Positions 16,085-24,218 of a stretch of DNA of 64,000 nt are shown one piece after another; positions within the stretch are counted from its first letter, which is position 1, and every line of letters starts with the position of its first letter. The stretch covers positions 62,001 to 126,000 of the forward strand of contig NZ_DATNPA010000295.1 of NCBI RefSeq assembly GCF_036703385.1, written 5' to 3'. The DNA comes from Allocoleopsis sp036703385 (lineage in GTDB: Bacteria; Cyanobacteriota; Cyanobacteriia; Cyanobacteriales; Coleofasciculaceae). The notes below the pieces were generated by a model. The model saw nothing but the letters and a program-made list of their open reading frames with translations, ran no database searches and had not been told where the DNA came from. The translations under genes and the position numbers were made by a program.

Positions 16085-18004
16085 TTAGTCTGTAAGCGCT
16101 AGGATTAACGCGATCGCGTTTTCCGTTGTTGGCACTCCCAATTGAGCAGGGGTGACGTTGTGGGGGTTGTTTTTGTTGGTAATGTGGTTAAACACATCCA
16201 CAAAACTTCCCGGCACTTCCGCGATACACCCTTCAACGGGGTCATGGGAAATCCGTGATACAACCGAGCCATCTAAATAATACCCAACCGCCACTTCATA
16301 AGTCCCGGCTACCAAACTACCTCCCACGATCCCATTTAGTGTTACCCCTGGCGGGTCAAACAAACAGTAGTCGCTACTGGGTGGTGTAGGCAATGCCGTA
16401 ATCTCCGTCAATCCTGTCAAACTTGCAATTTGAGGAGACGTGATCGCGGGTACTGTAGCTCGATAAATCTTCCCCCCAAATCGAATAAACACCGCGAGTG
16501 TAATTAAATTAAAACTCCCTTTGGTGTTTCCCCCAATGGTAGGGTAGTCTGCTCGAATTGCTACGGGATAAGTGCAGGTCAGAGAAATGGCTTGGTTTGC
16601 CGTAACCGTCACACTTCCCCAACTCCCAACTTTAGAATATCCGGCAGCACAATCGACAATAGCCCGAACCGCTTCAGTCCCTGGTACTGTACTCCCTCTT
16701 AAAAATATCCCCCCATTCCCATCAACCGTAACTTTCTGCCCAGTTTTATTCGGCGCAATTCCGTACACTCGATGCCTAGCTTTGGTCGGAAAACTAAAGC
16801 GCTGCACCAGAGCACTACCTTCCAACACATCCACCCCACCCCCATTGTTGGGCACTACCCTCATGCGATCGCTGGAGTAGAACACGATATCCTTCCCCCC
16901 AGCAAACTCCCACAAGTCCCCAGCAAAGTTCCCAGCTTGGGCAAAAGGGTAAAGTATGATACTCAGTCGTGTTCCTTCTGTAACACGTCGCTGTACCTGT
17001 TCAGGGCGAAACTGCAAGTAGACCTCTACAAAATATGCCCAACCTACGGGTAAGTCCGTTCTAATGGTTAGTAAGCCTCTAACCCCATATTCCCAAATCC
17101 GGACAGCCCCCAATTCATCAATGGTCGTGCCGTTACTATCAGTGATAACTAATGCCCCAGTTGCTAAATTGACTATCCCCCTAGGACGCACCACTAACAA
17201 CTGGTCGTAAAGTTGACTTCTAATTATCCCTTCTTGCCGAATTTCCACCCCAAACGTTGTCCCAGCGGGCATCGCCATTGAGCCATCATTGCGCCAATAA
17301 AGCTTAATGGGCATTACACTGCGTGACCCGTCCATTGGATATTTAGGCGGAGGTAGTACTGCATCTAACGCCACAGCCGTTACATCAGCGGCGCACCCAC
17401 TACTTCCGTAAGGGTCAGTTACCGAACTAAGTAGCGGGTTACCTGCCATCCGCACCCACTTCTCTGTTGGGCGTCCTGATGGGGTTAAAATTTGCGTTCC
17501 ATCTACCGGGCGATAGTCCCCTGGGTCGTAATAATAAAATGCGCCTTTATCAGAAATCAGGCGCACCATTCCTAAAAGTAAGTCGCTTCCCGTCGGCAAC
17601 TGTGCCGAGGTGTTGACAGATGGTGCGACGGCAACATGAGCATCGCGACTTAAAACAATAGGGGTTAGCGTTCGCTCACTCACCCCAATCACGCGCCCAT
17701 CTTGGTCTACCGCGTAAGCATAAACCTTCCACCCCGCTAATACCATGCCGTTGTGGCACAGCCAGTACCAATGAAAGTCTGTGGCCTCGGTTTTATTGGT
17801 AGAAGGAAAAGTAATTTGAATTGCCTGACTTGCGCTGTAGGTGACTTCTACAGTGTCAGACGCGATCGTAAATCCTGCCCGATTTTGTCCATATAGAGTT
17901 AGTTTTAAGCTTCCTGGCGCACTAAACTGACCCCCGCTGATAAGAGCGACGACACTTGGCACAAAATCTAACTTCGTTAATCCGTAGGCAAACTCACAAG
18001 GCAT
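16085..18004 (-). CDS. Large tail/baseplate protein with fibre-type C-terminus
   Basis: 639 residues from ATG 18004 (MPCEFAYGLTKLDFV). This start overlaps the upstream stop by one base. Beta-rich throughout. The C-terminal NKNNPHNVTPAQLGV is the classic NPHNVT fibre motif, followed by TTENA. It may link baseplate and fibres. No enzymatic motif seen. Confidence 0.65.
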   Translation of the reverse strand: MPCEFAYGLTKLDFVPSVVALISGGQFSAPGSLKLTLYGQNRAGFTIASDTVEVTYSASQAIQITFPSTNKTEATDFHWYWLCHNGMVLAGWKVYAYAVDQDGRVIGVSERTLTPIVLSRDAHVAVAPSVNTSAQLPTGSDLLLGMVRLISDKGAFYYYDPGDYRPVDGTQILTPSGRPTEKWVRMAGNPLLSSVTDPYGSSGCAADVTAVALDAVLPPPKYPMDGSRSVMPIKLYWRNDGSMAMPAGTTFGVEIRQEGIIRSQLYDQLLVVRPRGIVNLATGALVITDSNGTTIDELGAVRIWEYGVRGLLTIRTDLPVGWAYFVEVYLQFRPEQVQRRVTEGTRLSIILYPFAQAGNFAGDLWEFAGGKDIVFYSSDRMRVVPNNGGGVDVLEGSALVQRFSFPTKARHRVYGIAPNKTGQKVTVDGNGGIFLRGSTVPGTEAVRAIVDCAAGYSKVGSWGSVTVTANQAISLTCTYPVAIRADYPTIGGNTKGSFNLITLAVFIRFGGKIYRATVPAITSPQIASLTGLTEITALPTPPSSDYCLFDPPGVTLNGIVGGSLVAGTYEVAVGYYLDGSVVSRISHDPVEGCIAEVPGSFVDVFNHITNKNNPHNVTPAQLGVPTTENAIALILALTD

Positions 18005-18834
18005 TACAGCATTCTCCACGCGATCGCGCCGGCATAACTTGTACCTTGAAAATCAAACGTAGCAATAGCGTGTCGTTTATCTTTCAACTCAGAAACGGGT
18101 ATCCCACTCCCTGAAGCAGTCTTTACAACTGCGCCTTTACTTGGTTTGTCAACACTAATCCAGTTTTGTAGGTAATAATAAGTTGTAAAACGCCAGTCTG
18201 TTTGCTTATAAAAGTTTTGTAAATAATAATTATTCGCCATATAATAAAAGCCCAGTTCTCCCTGTAAAATTAACCCGTATTTTTTAGCTTTTGCGGTTAA
18301 AACTTTAATGTCGGTATCTGAAAATTTAAGTATCTCTTGATTAACATTAAACCAGTCATACTGAAAAAAAGGCATCCAAAAAACAGAATCAATACTTTCT
18401 AATTCATTTGACGTTATTGACTTAAGCTCAATACCTAAAGGAGAAAGAACATAGTCTTTTAAAAATTGTGAATTAAGTAGAGGATTTCCTGTGGCAGGGA
18501 GTGGTGTACCTAAAAATGTAGTTCCTGTTCCCGTGTAAATTTTCTTGCTTTTATCGGCACCAAGAGTTTTAAAAACACCTTGAAGAAACTCAATATTACC
18601 CTTAAACGTTTCTTTTATGTAAGCTGGATTATTAAAAAATAGTGTAGAGCTATCATCCCATATATTACCATCAAGCAGAAATACGGTATTATAACCAGTC
18701 GTTACAGGAACGGGACGTGATCGCGTCTTCCTTGTATTAACGCTACTGGTTACGCGTTGTGGTGGCGCGTCAATCGTCAGCTCTTTTTTTAGAGTGTCCG
18801 CGATCGTTTTTACTAACTGTTCTTTATCGCCCAC
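18004..18834 (-). CDS. Hypothetical tail-region protein, AT-rich
   Basis: 276 residues. It opens with KEQLVKTIADTLKKEL, similar to the start of the 43-residue product at 18824 (KDQLIKHIAESLKK), so the two share a docking helix. The body is rich in Tyr, Asn and Phe (YYMANNYYLQNFYKQTDW), and its base composition is more AT-rich than its neighbours, suggesting separate acquisition. Function unknown. Confidence 0.5.
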   Translation of the reverse strand: MGDKEQLVKTIADTLKKELTIDAPPQRVTSSVNTRKTRSRPVPVTTGYNTVFLLDGNIWDDSSTLFFNNPAYIKETFKGNIEFLQGVFKTLGADKSKKIYTGTGTTFLGTPLPATGNPLLNSQFLKDYVLSPLGIELKSITSNELESIDSVFWMPFFQYDWFNVNQEILKFSDTDIKVLTAKAKKYGLILQGELGFYYMANNYYLQNFYKQTDWRFTTYYYLQNWISVDKPSKGAVVKTASGSGIPVSELKDKRHAIATFDFQGTSYAGAIAWRML

Positions 18835-18955
18835 GGAAGCTTCGGGTTGCGTTTACAGGTACCGATTTTAACTGTTTTTTTACGTCTGCCATTAATGCAG
18901 CATCGTTTTTCTTTAGCGATTCAGCAATATGTTTAATTAACTGGTCCTTGGTCAC
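18824..18955 (-). CDS. 43-residue helical peptide, GTG start
   Basis: MTKDQLIKHIAESLKKNDAA and a short basic end. The GTG start at 18955 overlaps the TGA of the 907-residue gene (GTGA), and its end overlaps the start of the gene at 18834, so all three are chained. Its first 15 residues resemble those of the 18004-18834 product, perhaps a duplicated docking helix. Confidence 0.5.
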   Translation of the reverse strand: MTKDQLIKHIAESLKKNDAALMADVKKQLKSVPVNATRSFRGR

Positions 18956-21675
18956 AAGTTAAAATTCCTTCTACTGGGTAAATTGGGGTCTAATATTTCC
19001 CCTAAGGGGTATCTATCTGGGATATATAACCGTTGCAGAGTTTGGCCTTTAGGTTTGCGTTCTGGTGCCGCAACAGGAGCCTTCCGACTTGAATACACCA
19101 TTGGAGCAGCGCGTTCTATCCCTAAGTTAATATTACAATTTCTGCCTAATAAAATAGGCGCTCCTCCTTTAGAATCTATCAACACTTCTCTGGAAATGCT
19201 TAGTATTCGTCGGGGTCTAACGGTATTGCAAGCGACATACGTTAAAGTGTCGCCGGCTTTCATGTTGAGGTTGAAATCAATACTAAAACTATCTTTTGTT
19301 CCCCCTGTAAGGTTTTGAATTGTGAGATCTGTTTGTGCAGCGGTTAGTGCTTGACTAAGAGTTGTGGCGAATGGATAACTTAAACTCCCTCCTTCCACTC
19401 TGGCATCCGGGTTAATCCCCCCACTGCTGAGATAATGCTCAATTTGATTTTGCGCCGTGGGACTACTTTTATTGCTACTGCCGTTATCCGCTTCTGGTTC
19501 CACCTTGTCCCATAAGGTGCGGCGTAAATGGGTGGGTGGCCTACCGTAGTTCTTTTCCCCAGTACTCATAGCTAACGAGTTGGCAAACTGGGCATCGCCT
19601 GATGAGTAGTCTCTTTGAGTGACGATGTAGGAATCCTGCTCGTCTAACAGGGGTTGTGAGACTTGGAGGGAAGGATTAGGGATATTAAAGTTATCAGTGC
19701 GTGTGTTAACGCTGGGGAGTACCGTCACCCACTCCTCGTGATACCGTTCTTGACCCCGTGTTAACGGTTGCCGCAATTCATCCGGTGGGGAATTTTCCGG
19801 GTCGGGTCTGGCGCTGAAGGCATTTTCCCTAGTGGTTTTTCTCACTACAAAAAACTCTTCCACCCAACTGGGGTCTTCGACTTGCGCGTATTGAGATGTG
19901 CCGTTGGGAAGGCAAATTTTATAGGTCTCCACCGGACGGGGTGGCATGTCGTTGTAGTAGTCGCGCTTGGCTTCTAGGTAGTAGCGCTCGGCACCAAGAT
20001 TGGGAATCCACTGAAAGTAATGACAGTTTAATACCGCCCCTTCAATGCTGTCTTTGGGGTCTAGCTTGGTTGTTTCTAAGCTGGTACTCTCCACCTTATA
20101 ACGCCCCAATATTTCCCCAACCAAGTCCCAACCCAAGTAATATCCTGTATCGCGAGACACGCTAAACGCCCCATCCATGTCCCAGAAATGTTTTTTAGTC
20201 CACTGTTCTACGGGTTGCCAGCACCCCGGTGCCACCCCACCGCGATCGTCGATGGCGTCTGTTTGAGTTGCACCGACCAGCCTACCCCCGTCAGTAAACA
20301 TGTTCTTGCCATAAAACACAAACCCGTACTTTTTGTATGAACTCTCAACAGGTTGGTCATCTTCAGTAATTTCAATTTCCTGTTCTTTAGTGGGGCCGGA
20401 GTTATCAAAGGTTAGGGAAATATCTTTTAATGCCCCAGTGCCAGCAGGGGGAATGCTGGGGTCATCCACAGGTTTTGGTACAACTTTTCTCACTGGAACA
20501 TGAGCTTTCCATCGAGGTTGTTGATATTCAGAATTGGCGGTTGTATCTTCCTTGTCTACCGCTTCAGGTGGTTCGCTAAACTTCCCTTCTAGCTTTCGCT
20601 TCGGGTCGTAGGTTGCTACCCACGGGTAGATTGAAGTGTTTTCATGTGAAGGTTGAAGGTTGAAGGTTGAAGGTTGAAAGCTATCAATTGTTTCACGTTC
20701 TACCAAATCGGGATGTTGAAAAGCATTCCCTACCCCTAAGTTACGTCGCTTTCGACCTGCTACAGAGGTGGAGATATCGGATTTAATTTGCCAAGTGTCT
20801 AAATGATGATGTGCTACCCCATAAAACGATCGCGCACTCACCGATCCAAAGTTGGAGTAGTCCAAAAAGCAGCCAAACATCCTTACCTGCTGTTGCGCCA
20901 AGTTCATGAAGTTCCCTGATTCATTTCCTTCAGCTGCGATCGGAACTTTCATAAACGGCCCACTGAACGCATCACCAACCTTAGCGGCTAATGCCTGCAC
21001 ACTGGTGTAGGTAGGGGTGGCTTTTTTCTGTGCTCCATCAGGTATCTGTCCAGCACAATTGGGGTCTAATTCCAACGCTGGACTTTGGGTGCTTACCGTA
21101 CCCCCACCTTTTAGGGGTACGTCAAAGTCGTAATTCTCATGCCGCCCCCCTAACCCCACCTGTACCGATATCTCATGAATCCCGTTGGAACTTTCGGTGA
21201 AGCTCAGGGATGACACCCGAAATCCAATCCCAAATGCGCTAAACTCAGCCCCTTCACATAGCAAAGAGACTACGCGATCGCGCATCCCAGCCCAAGTGGT
21301 GAAATTCAAGCTTCCCGACGGATGTCCCTCGAAGTTATCCGTCCAGCTAAAACTCCCTTGAATGGGAAGTTGGTAAAAGATTGCAGGGTAAGGCGGTGCG
21401 AGGTAGTCTGTCCTAATGCTTTCTGCCCCAGAGGCTACCACCAAGTCTCCAGCTTCCACCCCAGGTGATAAAGCGATTTGAATTTCGCCCGACGGTAACA
21501 CTAAATATTCCCCAGGTTGAGGCGTGGGGTTGGGCGATTGGATATAGGTGGTTCCGGCAATTGTGACTTGCTCCGGCACCACACCTAAATTCACTACAGC
21601 GGTGTTGTTGGTTGGGGTTGGTAGAGGCGCGATAACACTGTCTTGGAAGTCGCCAATTAGGGTGATAAGAGGCAT
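18952..21675 (-). CDS. Large tail/baseplate hub-type protein
   Basis: 907 residues. The first 200 or so contain a strand-rich domain (QGSFSWTDNFEGHPSGSLNF, EISVQVGLGG) resembling tail-hub beta domains. The rest is long and acidic with no enzymatic motif I recognise. A heptamer repeat (TGAAGGT) is inserted in frame at 20647-20680, encoding FQPSTFNLQPS. It is the first gene of the tail operon, starting 9 bp after palindrome f. Confidence 0.6.
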   Translation of the reverse strand: MPLITLIGDFQDSVIAPLPTPTNNTAVVNLGVVPEQVTIAGTTYIQSPNPTPQPGEYLVLPSGEIQIALSPGVEAGDLVVASGAESIRTDYLAPPYPAIFYQLPIQGSFSWTDNFEGHPSGSLNFTTWAGMRDRVVSLLCEGAEFSAFGIGFRVSSLSFTESSNGIHEISVQVGLGGRHENYDFDVPLKGGGTVSTQSPALELDPNCAGQIPDGAQKKATPTYTSVQALAAKVGDAFSGPFMKVPIAAEGNESGNFMNLAQQQVRMFGCFLDYSNFGSVSARSFYGVAHHHLDTWQIKSDISTSVAGRKRRNLGVGNAFQHPDLVERETIDSFQPSTFNLQPSHENTSIYPWVATYDPKRKLEGKFSEPPEAVDKEDTTANSEYQQPRWKAHVPVRKVVPKPVDDPSIPPAGTGALKDISLTFDNSGPTKEQEIEITEDDQPVESSYKKYGFVFYGKNMFTDGGRLVGATQTDAIDDRGGVAPGCWQPVEQWTKKHFWDMDGAFSVSRDTGYYLGWDLVGEILGRYKVESTSLETTKLDPKDSIEGAVLNCHYFQWIPNLGAERYYLEAKRDYYNDMPPRPVETYKICLPNGTSQYAQVEDPSWVEEFFVVRKTTRENAFSARPDPENSPPDELRQPLTRGQERYHEEWVTVLPSVNTRTDNFNIPNPSLQVSQPLLDEQDSYIVTQRDYSSGDAQFANSLAMSTGEKNYGRPPTHLRRTLWDKVEPEADNGSSNKSSPTAQNQIEHYLSSGGINPDARVEGGSLSYPFATTLSQALTAAQTDLTIQNLTGGTKDSFSIDFNLNMKAGDTLTYVACNTVRPRRILSISREVLIDSKGGAPILLGRNCNINLGIERAAPMVYSSRKAPVAAPERKPKGQTLQRLYIPDRYPLGEILDPNLPSRRNFNL
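20647..20680. repeat. Heptamer tandem repeat TGAAGGT inside the hub gene
   Basis: Four perfect TGAAGGT units and a partial one. The length keeps the reading frame. Short heptameric repeats are typical of filamentous cyanobacteria. Confidence 0.8.
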
Positions 21676-21683
21676 TTTGGAAT

Positions 21684-21702
21684 TGACAACTGTTAGTTGT
21701 CA
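21684..21702. repeat. 19-bp boundary palindrome, copy f
   Basis: TGACAACTGTTAGTTGTCA. Left border of the pentamer-array module and immediately upstream of the 907-residue gene. Confidence 0.85.
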
Positions 21703-21717
21703 GTAGAAAAGTTTGGC

Positions 21718-21743
21718 GCGATCTGCTGCAAGCAACAGATCGC
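21718..21743 (+). repeat. Array hairpin H1
   Basis: GCGATCTG, loop, CAGATCGC, directly followed by CTGTTGA, the start of pentamer block 1. Confidence 0.7.
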
Positions 21744-21745
21744 CT

Positions 21746-21815
21746 GTTGAATCGTGTTGAATCGAGTTGTGAAAAGCAGAGCGGAGACGAAACGAGGTGC
21801 GCGGAGCGGAGTTGT
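21746..21815 (+). repeat. Pentamer block 1: 14 units of GNNGA, 70 bp
   Basis: Read in steps of five: GTTGA ATCGT GTTGA and so on, ending GCGGA GTTGT. G occupies position 4 in 13 of 14 units. Equivalent to GAG triplets two bases apart. A run of T and TAATATTAAG follow. Confidence 0.85.
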
Positions 21816-21819
21816 TTTT

Positions 21820-21866
21820 TAATATTAAGCGATCGCGCAGAACTTAATCTACGCGATCGCCTGTTG
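21820..21866 (+). repeat. Array hairpin H2, 47-bp repeat copy 1
   Basis: TAATATTAAG, then the stem GCGATCGCG / CGCGATCGC (21829-21837 with 21852-21860), then CTGTTG. Identical over 47 bp to 21937-21983. Confidence 0.85.
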
Positions 21867-21932
21867 TGATGAGTTGTGGTAAAGAGTGATGAAAAGAGCC
21901 GAGAAGATCAGAGCAGTGCCGAGTAGTGTTGT
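21863..21932 (+). repeat. Pentamer block 2: 14 units, 70 bp
   Basis: GTTGT GATGA GTTGT GGTAA and so on to GTAGT GTTGT. G at position 4 in 13 of 14 units. Exactly the same length as blocks 1 and 6, though the sequence differs. Confidence 0.85.
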
Positions 21933-21936
21933 TTCC

Positions 21937-21983
21937 TAATATTAAGCGATCGCGCAGAACTTAATCTACGCGATCGCCTGTTG
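21937..21983 (+). repeat. Array hairpin H3, 47-bp repeat copy 2
   Basis: Exact copy of 21820-21866, with stem 21946-21954 / 21969-21977. The spacing between copies is set by pentamer block 2. Confidence 0.85.
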
Positions 21984-22064
21984 AGATGCGTTGGGGCGAG
22001 TCGAGTGGAGGCGAGGGGACGTGATGCGAGGAGAACAGGGTAGCGAGGAGTCGAGTGGAGATGT
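21980..22064 (+). repeat. Pentamer block 3: 17 units, 85 bp
   Basis: GTTGA GATGC GTTGG GGCGA and so on. G at position 4 in all 17 units. Ends before TTAATATTAAGAGATC, a half copy of the hairpin that runs into the stop of the gene at 22088. Confidence 0.85.
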
Positions 22065-22087
22065 CTCTTAATATTAAGAGATCGCGC

Positions 22088-22486
22088 CTATAATTGCGTT
22101 TTGATATATTTGTCCCAAATTAATCTTAATGCTGATTTCCACCCCATTAGGTAGTAATGATTCCACCAATCGCAAAAAGCGTGTGTTGAAAATCGCTCCT
22201 CTAGCATGAATTCGGGAAAGCTGCCGTTTTGAATCGCGGTAAAATCTTGGTATGTCATCCCAACAACATCATCAAAAGCATCTTTAAAGCCTTTAGCGTG
22301 AGGTTCTCCCAGCTTTTCTAGCGCTAACCGCGCCATAAAATTACCAGAATCTTTAAATTCCTGTCGTGTCACAGCAAAAAGAATAGCAGACTGACAAACT
22401 CCTGAGATATTAATATACTCTTTGTGTTTCTGGAGCCATCCTTTAACATCTGGTGAAATAGTTATAGTTATTCGCGTTGAATTCAT
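22088..22486 (-). CDS. Hypothetical protein, possible ribbon-helix-helix N-terminus
   Basis: 132 residues. The first 45 (RITITISPDVKGWLQKHKEY, then SGVCQSAILFA) could form a ribbon-helix-helix DNA-binding fold. The C-terminal part has aromatic WWNHYYLMGWKS. Last gene of the minus-strand unit within the array module, with arrays on both sides. An array regulator is conceivable but not shown. Confidence 0.5.
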   Translation of the reverse strand: MNSTRITITISPDVKGWLQKHKEYINISGVCQSAILFAVTRQEFKDSGNFMARLALEKLGEPHAKGFKDAFDDVVGMTYQDFTAIQNGSFPEFMLEERFSTHAFCDWWNHYYLMGWKSALRLIWDKYIKTQL

Positions 22487-22509
22487 GAACTTCCGTTGCT
22501 TAATAGTAA

Positions 22510-22541
22510 GCGATCACGTAGCTTCAACCCTACGGGATCGC
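22510..22541 (+). repeat. Array hairpin H4
   Basis: GCGATC-A-CGTA pairs with TACG-G-GATCGC, preceded by TTAATAGTAAG and followed by TTCTGTTGA. The sequence differs from H2/H3 but the pairing is kept, which suggests selection for structure. Confidence 0.75.
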
Positions 22542-22545
22542 TTCT

Positions 22546-22665
22546 GTTGAGATGAGATGAGTGGAGTAGAGCAGAGGAGAGCTGTACTGAGATGAAATGA
22601 GATGGGCTGTGCCGAGACGAAAAGACCCGAACAGTGACGAGTAGTGGCAAGTTGGGCTGGACTGA
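22546..22665 (+). repeat. Pentamer block 4: 24 units, 120 bp
   Basis: The longest block and the clearest: GTTGA GATGA GATGA GTGGA and so on. G at position 4 in 23 of 24 units. It ends only 4 bp before the stop codon of the gene at 22670. Confidence 0.9.
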
Positions 22666-22669
22666 ACCA

Positions 22670-23161
22670 CTATTTTACATCAATCAACTCTCGAATCGCG
22701 TGCTTTGCATACTCCAACCCAGTACTGCGAGTTTTCTGCCCTTGTAGTTCCAACTTCTCATTCACATCTTCGGTGAGGATAAACGCCTGAACCCCTAACT
22801 TAAGAGAGGCTGTCATATAGGACTTAAACTCTTTCTCATCTAACTTTGTCGTGTCAATGGTACTTAGCTCTACCTCCCAGTGGTTTGTCTCCGACTGAAT
22901 GCGTTTCTGGCGCTTAGTGGTGACACTCTTGGCAACATCAGCTAATAGCGGTCTATACCCTTCATTTGGGATGGAAACAAACAACATCTGGTAGTCTCGT
23001 CGCACTATTCCCAGCGCTCGATACAAATTATTTCTAAACTTGTATTGAACGTTACCTTTTAGTAATCGACTCATCTCCTCGAATGTCGCATCTTTACCCG
23101 AATCCGCACAGTCTTTGAGGTATTTAATTAAGGTGCTTGTTTCGTAGGAAAGCTTCTTCAC
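22670..23161 (-). CDS. Hypothetical protein of the array module
   Basis: 163 residues, mostly helical and basic in the centre (VTTKRQKRIQSETNHWEVEL). The N-terminus LSYETSTLIKYLKDCADSGK could be a winged-helix-like fold, and YKFRNNLYRALGIVRRDY looks nucleic-acid facing. Family not recognised. It lies between the gene at 23170 (8 bp upstream) and pentamer block 4. Confidence 0.55.
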   Translation of the reverse strand: MKKLSYETSTLIKYLKDCADSGKDATFEEMSRLLKGNVQYKFRNNLYRALGIVRRDYQMLFVSIPNEGYRPLLADVAKSVTTKRQKRIQSETNHWEVELSTIDTTKLDEKEFKSYMTASLKLGVQAFILTEDVNEKLELQGQKTRSTGLEYAKHAIRELIDVK

Positions 23162-23169
23162 GCGACCTC

Positions 23170-23355
23170 CTAGTTTTGACCAAAAGGATTAAAGTCCTCA
23201 GATTTGCTTTTCATCTGTTGATTGAGTAAGAATCTAGCCGTTTCGATCAAGATGCGCTTCTTGTCTGCGGTCGAAAGCAATCCCTCGATATCGGTCTCGT
23301 TTCTCCATGTTCGGTGACTATAGCTATCCACAAAATTGTACTGATTCTCATTCAT
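23170..23355 (-). CDS. Small hypothetical protein
   Basis: 61 residues, MNENQYNFVDSYSHRTWRNE. Its start overlaps the end of the 23352 gene by an ATGA junction, so it is co-translated with the RAMP-like protein. Not recognised; size and place suggest a small partner subunit. Confidence 0.55.
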   Translation of the reverse strand: MNENQYNFVDSYSHRTWRNETDIEGLLSTADKKRILIETARFLLNQQMKSKSEDFNPFGQN

Positions 23356-23939
23356 GCGATCGCGTCCTCCTCAATTTCTTTCCACTGAAGGTCTAACACC
23401 TTAAACCTGCCAAACGTACCGTTATTCCTGACACGGAACGTCCCCACACCAATAAGCTGACCAGCCTGCTTGAGGTGATAAAGGAACACCTCTTGGGTAA
23501 TCGTTTCATCAAAGATATAAAACGTTACCAACGCTTCCCAACCAGGCTTAATGAAGGGATAACATTTGAGTACGCGTTTACCTGACCCCCGTACTCCATC
23601 AGCAGGAACGTGCATCCAGTTGCCAGCAACATCATTCTTGTAGATACCAAGCGGAATGTCATCTACCACCAAAACCCCAGCCTCAAAGTGTTTGGTATAA
23701 GTAGATTTACCTTTTCCCGGAATTTGCAAACCTAAAAACTTTGCCGCTTCAGCAATGCAGTTTTTAAACGCCAACGCTGGAATTACTACCTCACCCTCCT
23801 CGGTGGTATGTAAACGCTCCTTCCAAGTTCGCTTTTCGTAGTCATCCGCCAACTCTTTATTGAGCTTTGGTGTGTTGTGAAACCGAGATTGGGAGTAAGG
23901 CGACACACCCTTGAGCTTTACTATTGCAAGCTTGGTCAT
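23352..23939 (-). CDS. Conserved phage protein with RAMP-like glycine-rich C-terminus
   Basis: 195 residues. Conserved-looking segments are LKGVSPYSQSRFHNTPKLN, YEKRTWKERLHTTEEGEVVI, FKNCIAEAAKFLGLQIPGKG and the C-terminal QLIGVGTFRVRNNGTFGRFK. I recall the same order in conserved hypothetical proteins of many phages. The G-x-G-x-F-x-x-R ... G-R-F pattern resembles the glycine-rich loop of RAMP (Cas5/6/7) proteins, so an RNA-binding ferredoxin-like fold is possible. First gene of the module's minus-strand operon, with pentamer blocks 5 and 6 upstream. RNA binding is inference. Confidence 0.6.
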   Translation of the reverse strand: MTKLAIVKLKGVSPYSQSRFHNTPKLNKELADDYEKRTWKERLHTTEEGEVVIPALAFKNCIAEAAKFLGLQIPGKGKSTYTKHFEAGVLVVDDIPLGIYKNDVAGNWMHVPADGVRGSGKRVLKCYPFIKPGWEALVTFYIFDETITQEVFLYHLKQAGQLIGVGTFRVRNNGTFGRFKVLDLQWKEIEEDAIA

Positions 23940-23973
23940 ATTTTCTAAGAAATCTATAGATATATGATACGTA

Positions 23974-24000
23974 AAAACCTAGGATTTGCACCTAGGTTTT
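23974..24000 (+). repeat. Array hairpin H5
   Basis: AAAACCTAGG / CCTAGGTTTT, a perfect 10-bp stem with a 7-base loop, just upstream of the RAMP-like gene. A-T runs on both sides would let it terminate in either direction. Pentamer block 5 follows with no gap. Confidence 0.75.
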
Positions 24001-24040
24001 GTCGAGTTGAGTTGAGATGTGGAGTGATGAGTGGTGTAGT
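24001..24040 (+). repeat. Pentamer block 5: 8 units, 40 bp
   Basis: GTCGA GTTGA GTTGA GATGT GGAGT GATGA GTGGT GTAGT. G at position 4 in all units. Followed by TTCTAAATGTTAAG. Confidence 0.85.
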
Positions 24041-24054
24041 TTCTAAATGTTAAG

Positions 24055-24086
24055 CGATCTCCTTCGAGCAAAGTCAAAGAAGATCG
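24055..24086 (+). repeat. Array hairpin H6
   Basis: CGATCT-C-CTT pairs with AAG-A-AGATCG and is followed by TTTTTGTTGA, so it could terminate plus-strand transcription as well as head block 6. Confidence 0.7.
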
Positions 24087-24091
24087 TTTTT

Positions 24092-24161
24092 GTTGAGATG
24101 AGAAGAAAAGAGGGGAGTTGGGACGAACCGACATGTGCCGAATCGTGGCGAGAGGGGGCGT
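24092..24161 (+). repeat. Pentamer block 6: 14 units, 70 bp
   Basis: GTTGA GATGA GAAGA AAAGA and so on to GAGGG GGCGT. G at position 4 in all 14. Followed by TTTTAATATTAAG. Confidence 0.85.
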
Positions 24162-24174
24162 CTTTTAATATTAA

Positions 24175-24206
24175 GCGATCACGCTGAAATTAATCTACGC
24201 GATCGC
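24175..24206 (+). repeat. Array hairpin H7 (no pentamer block follows)
   Basis: GCGATC-A-CG pairs with CG-C-GATCGC, preceded by TTAATATTAA. Instead of a pentamer block, palindrome g follows 12 bp later, so this closes the array. Confidence 0.7.
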
Positions 24207-24218
24207 TTTGACGTTGTT

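Noticed and set aside
16772..17053. Plus-strand frames opposite the baseplate gene
   Set aside because: No domain and they lie fully within a long minus-strand gene.
21746..22665. Pentamer arrays as rho-utilisation sites on the minus strand (regular YC dimers)
   Set aside because: Cyanobacteria generally lack Rho, and rut sites do not need such a strict period.
21746..24161. Pentamer arrays as a CRISPR array
   Set aside because: Repeat hairpins alternate with variable blocks, but the blocks have a strict 5-bp pattern and differ in length from 40 to 120 bp, the hairpins are partly different, and there are no cas genes. Not CRISPR.
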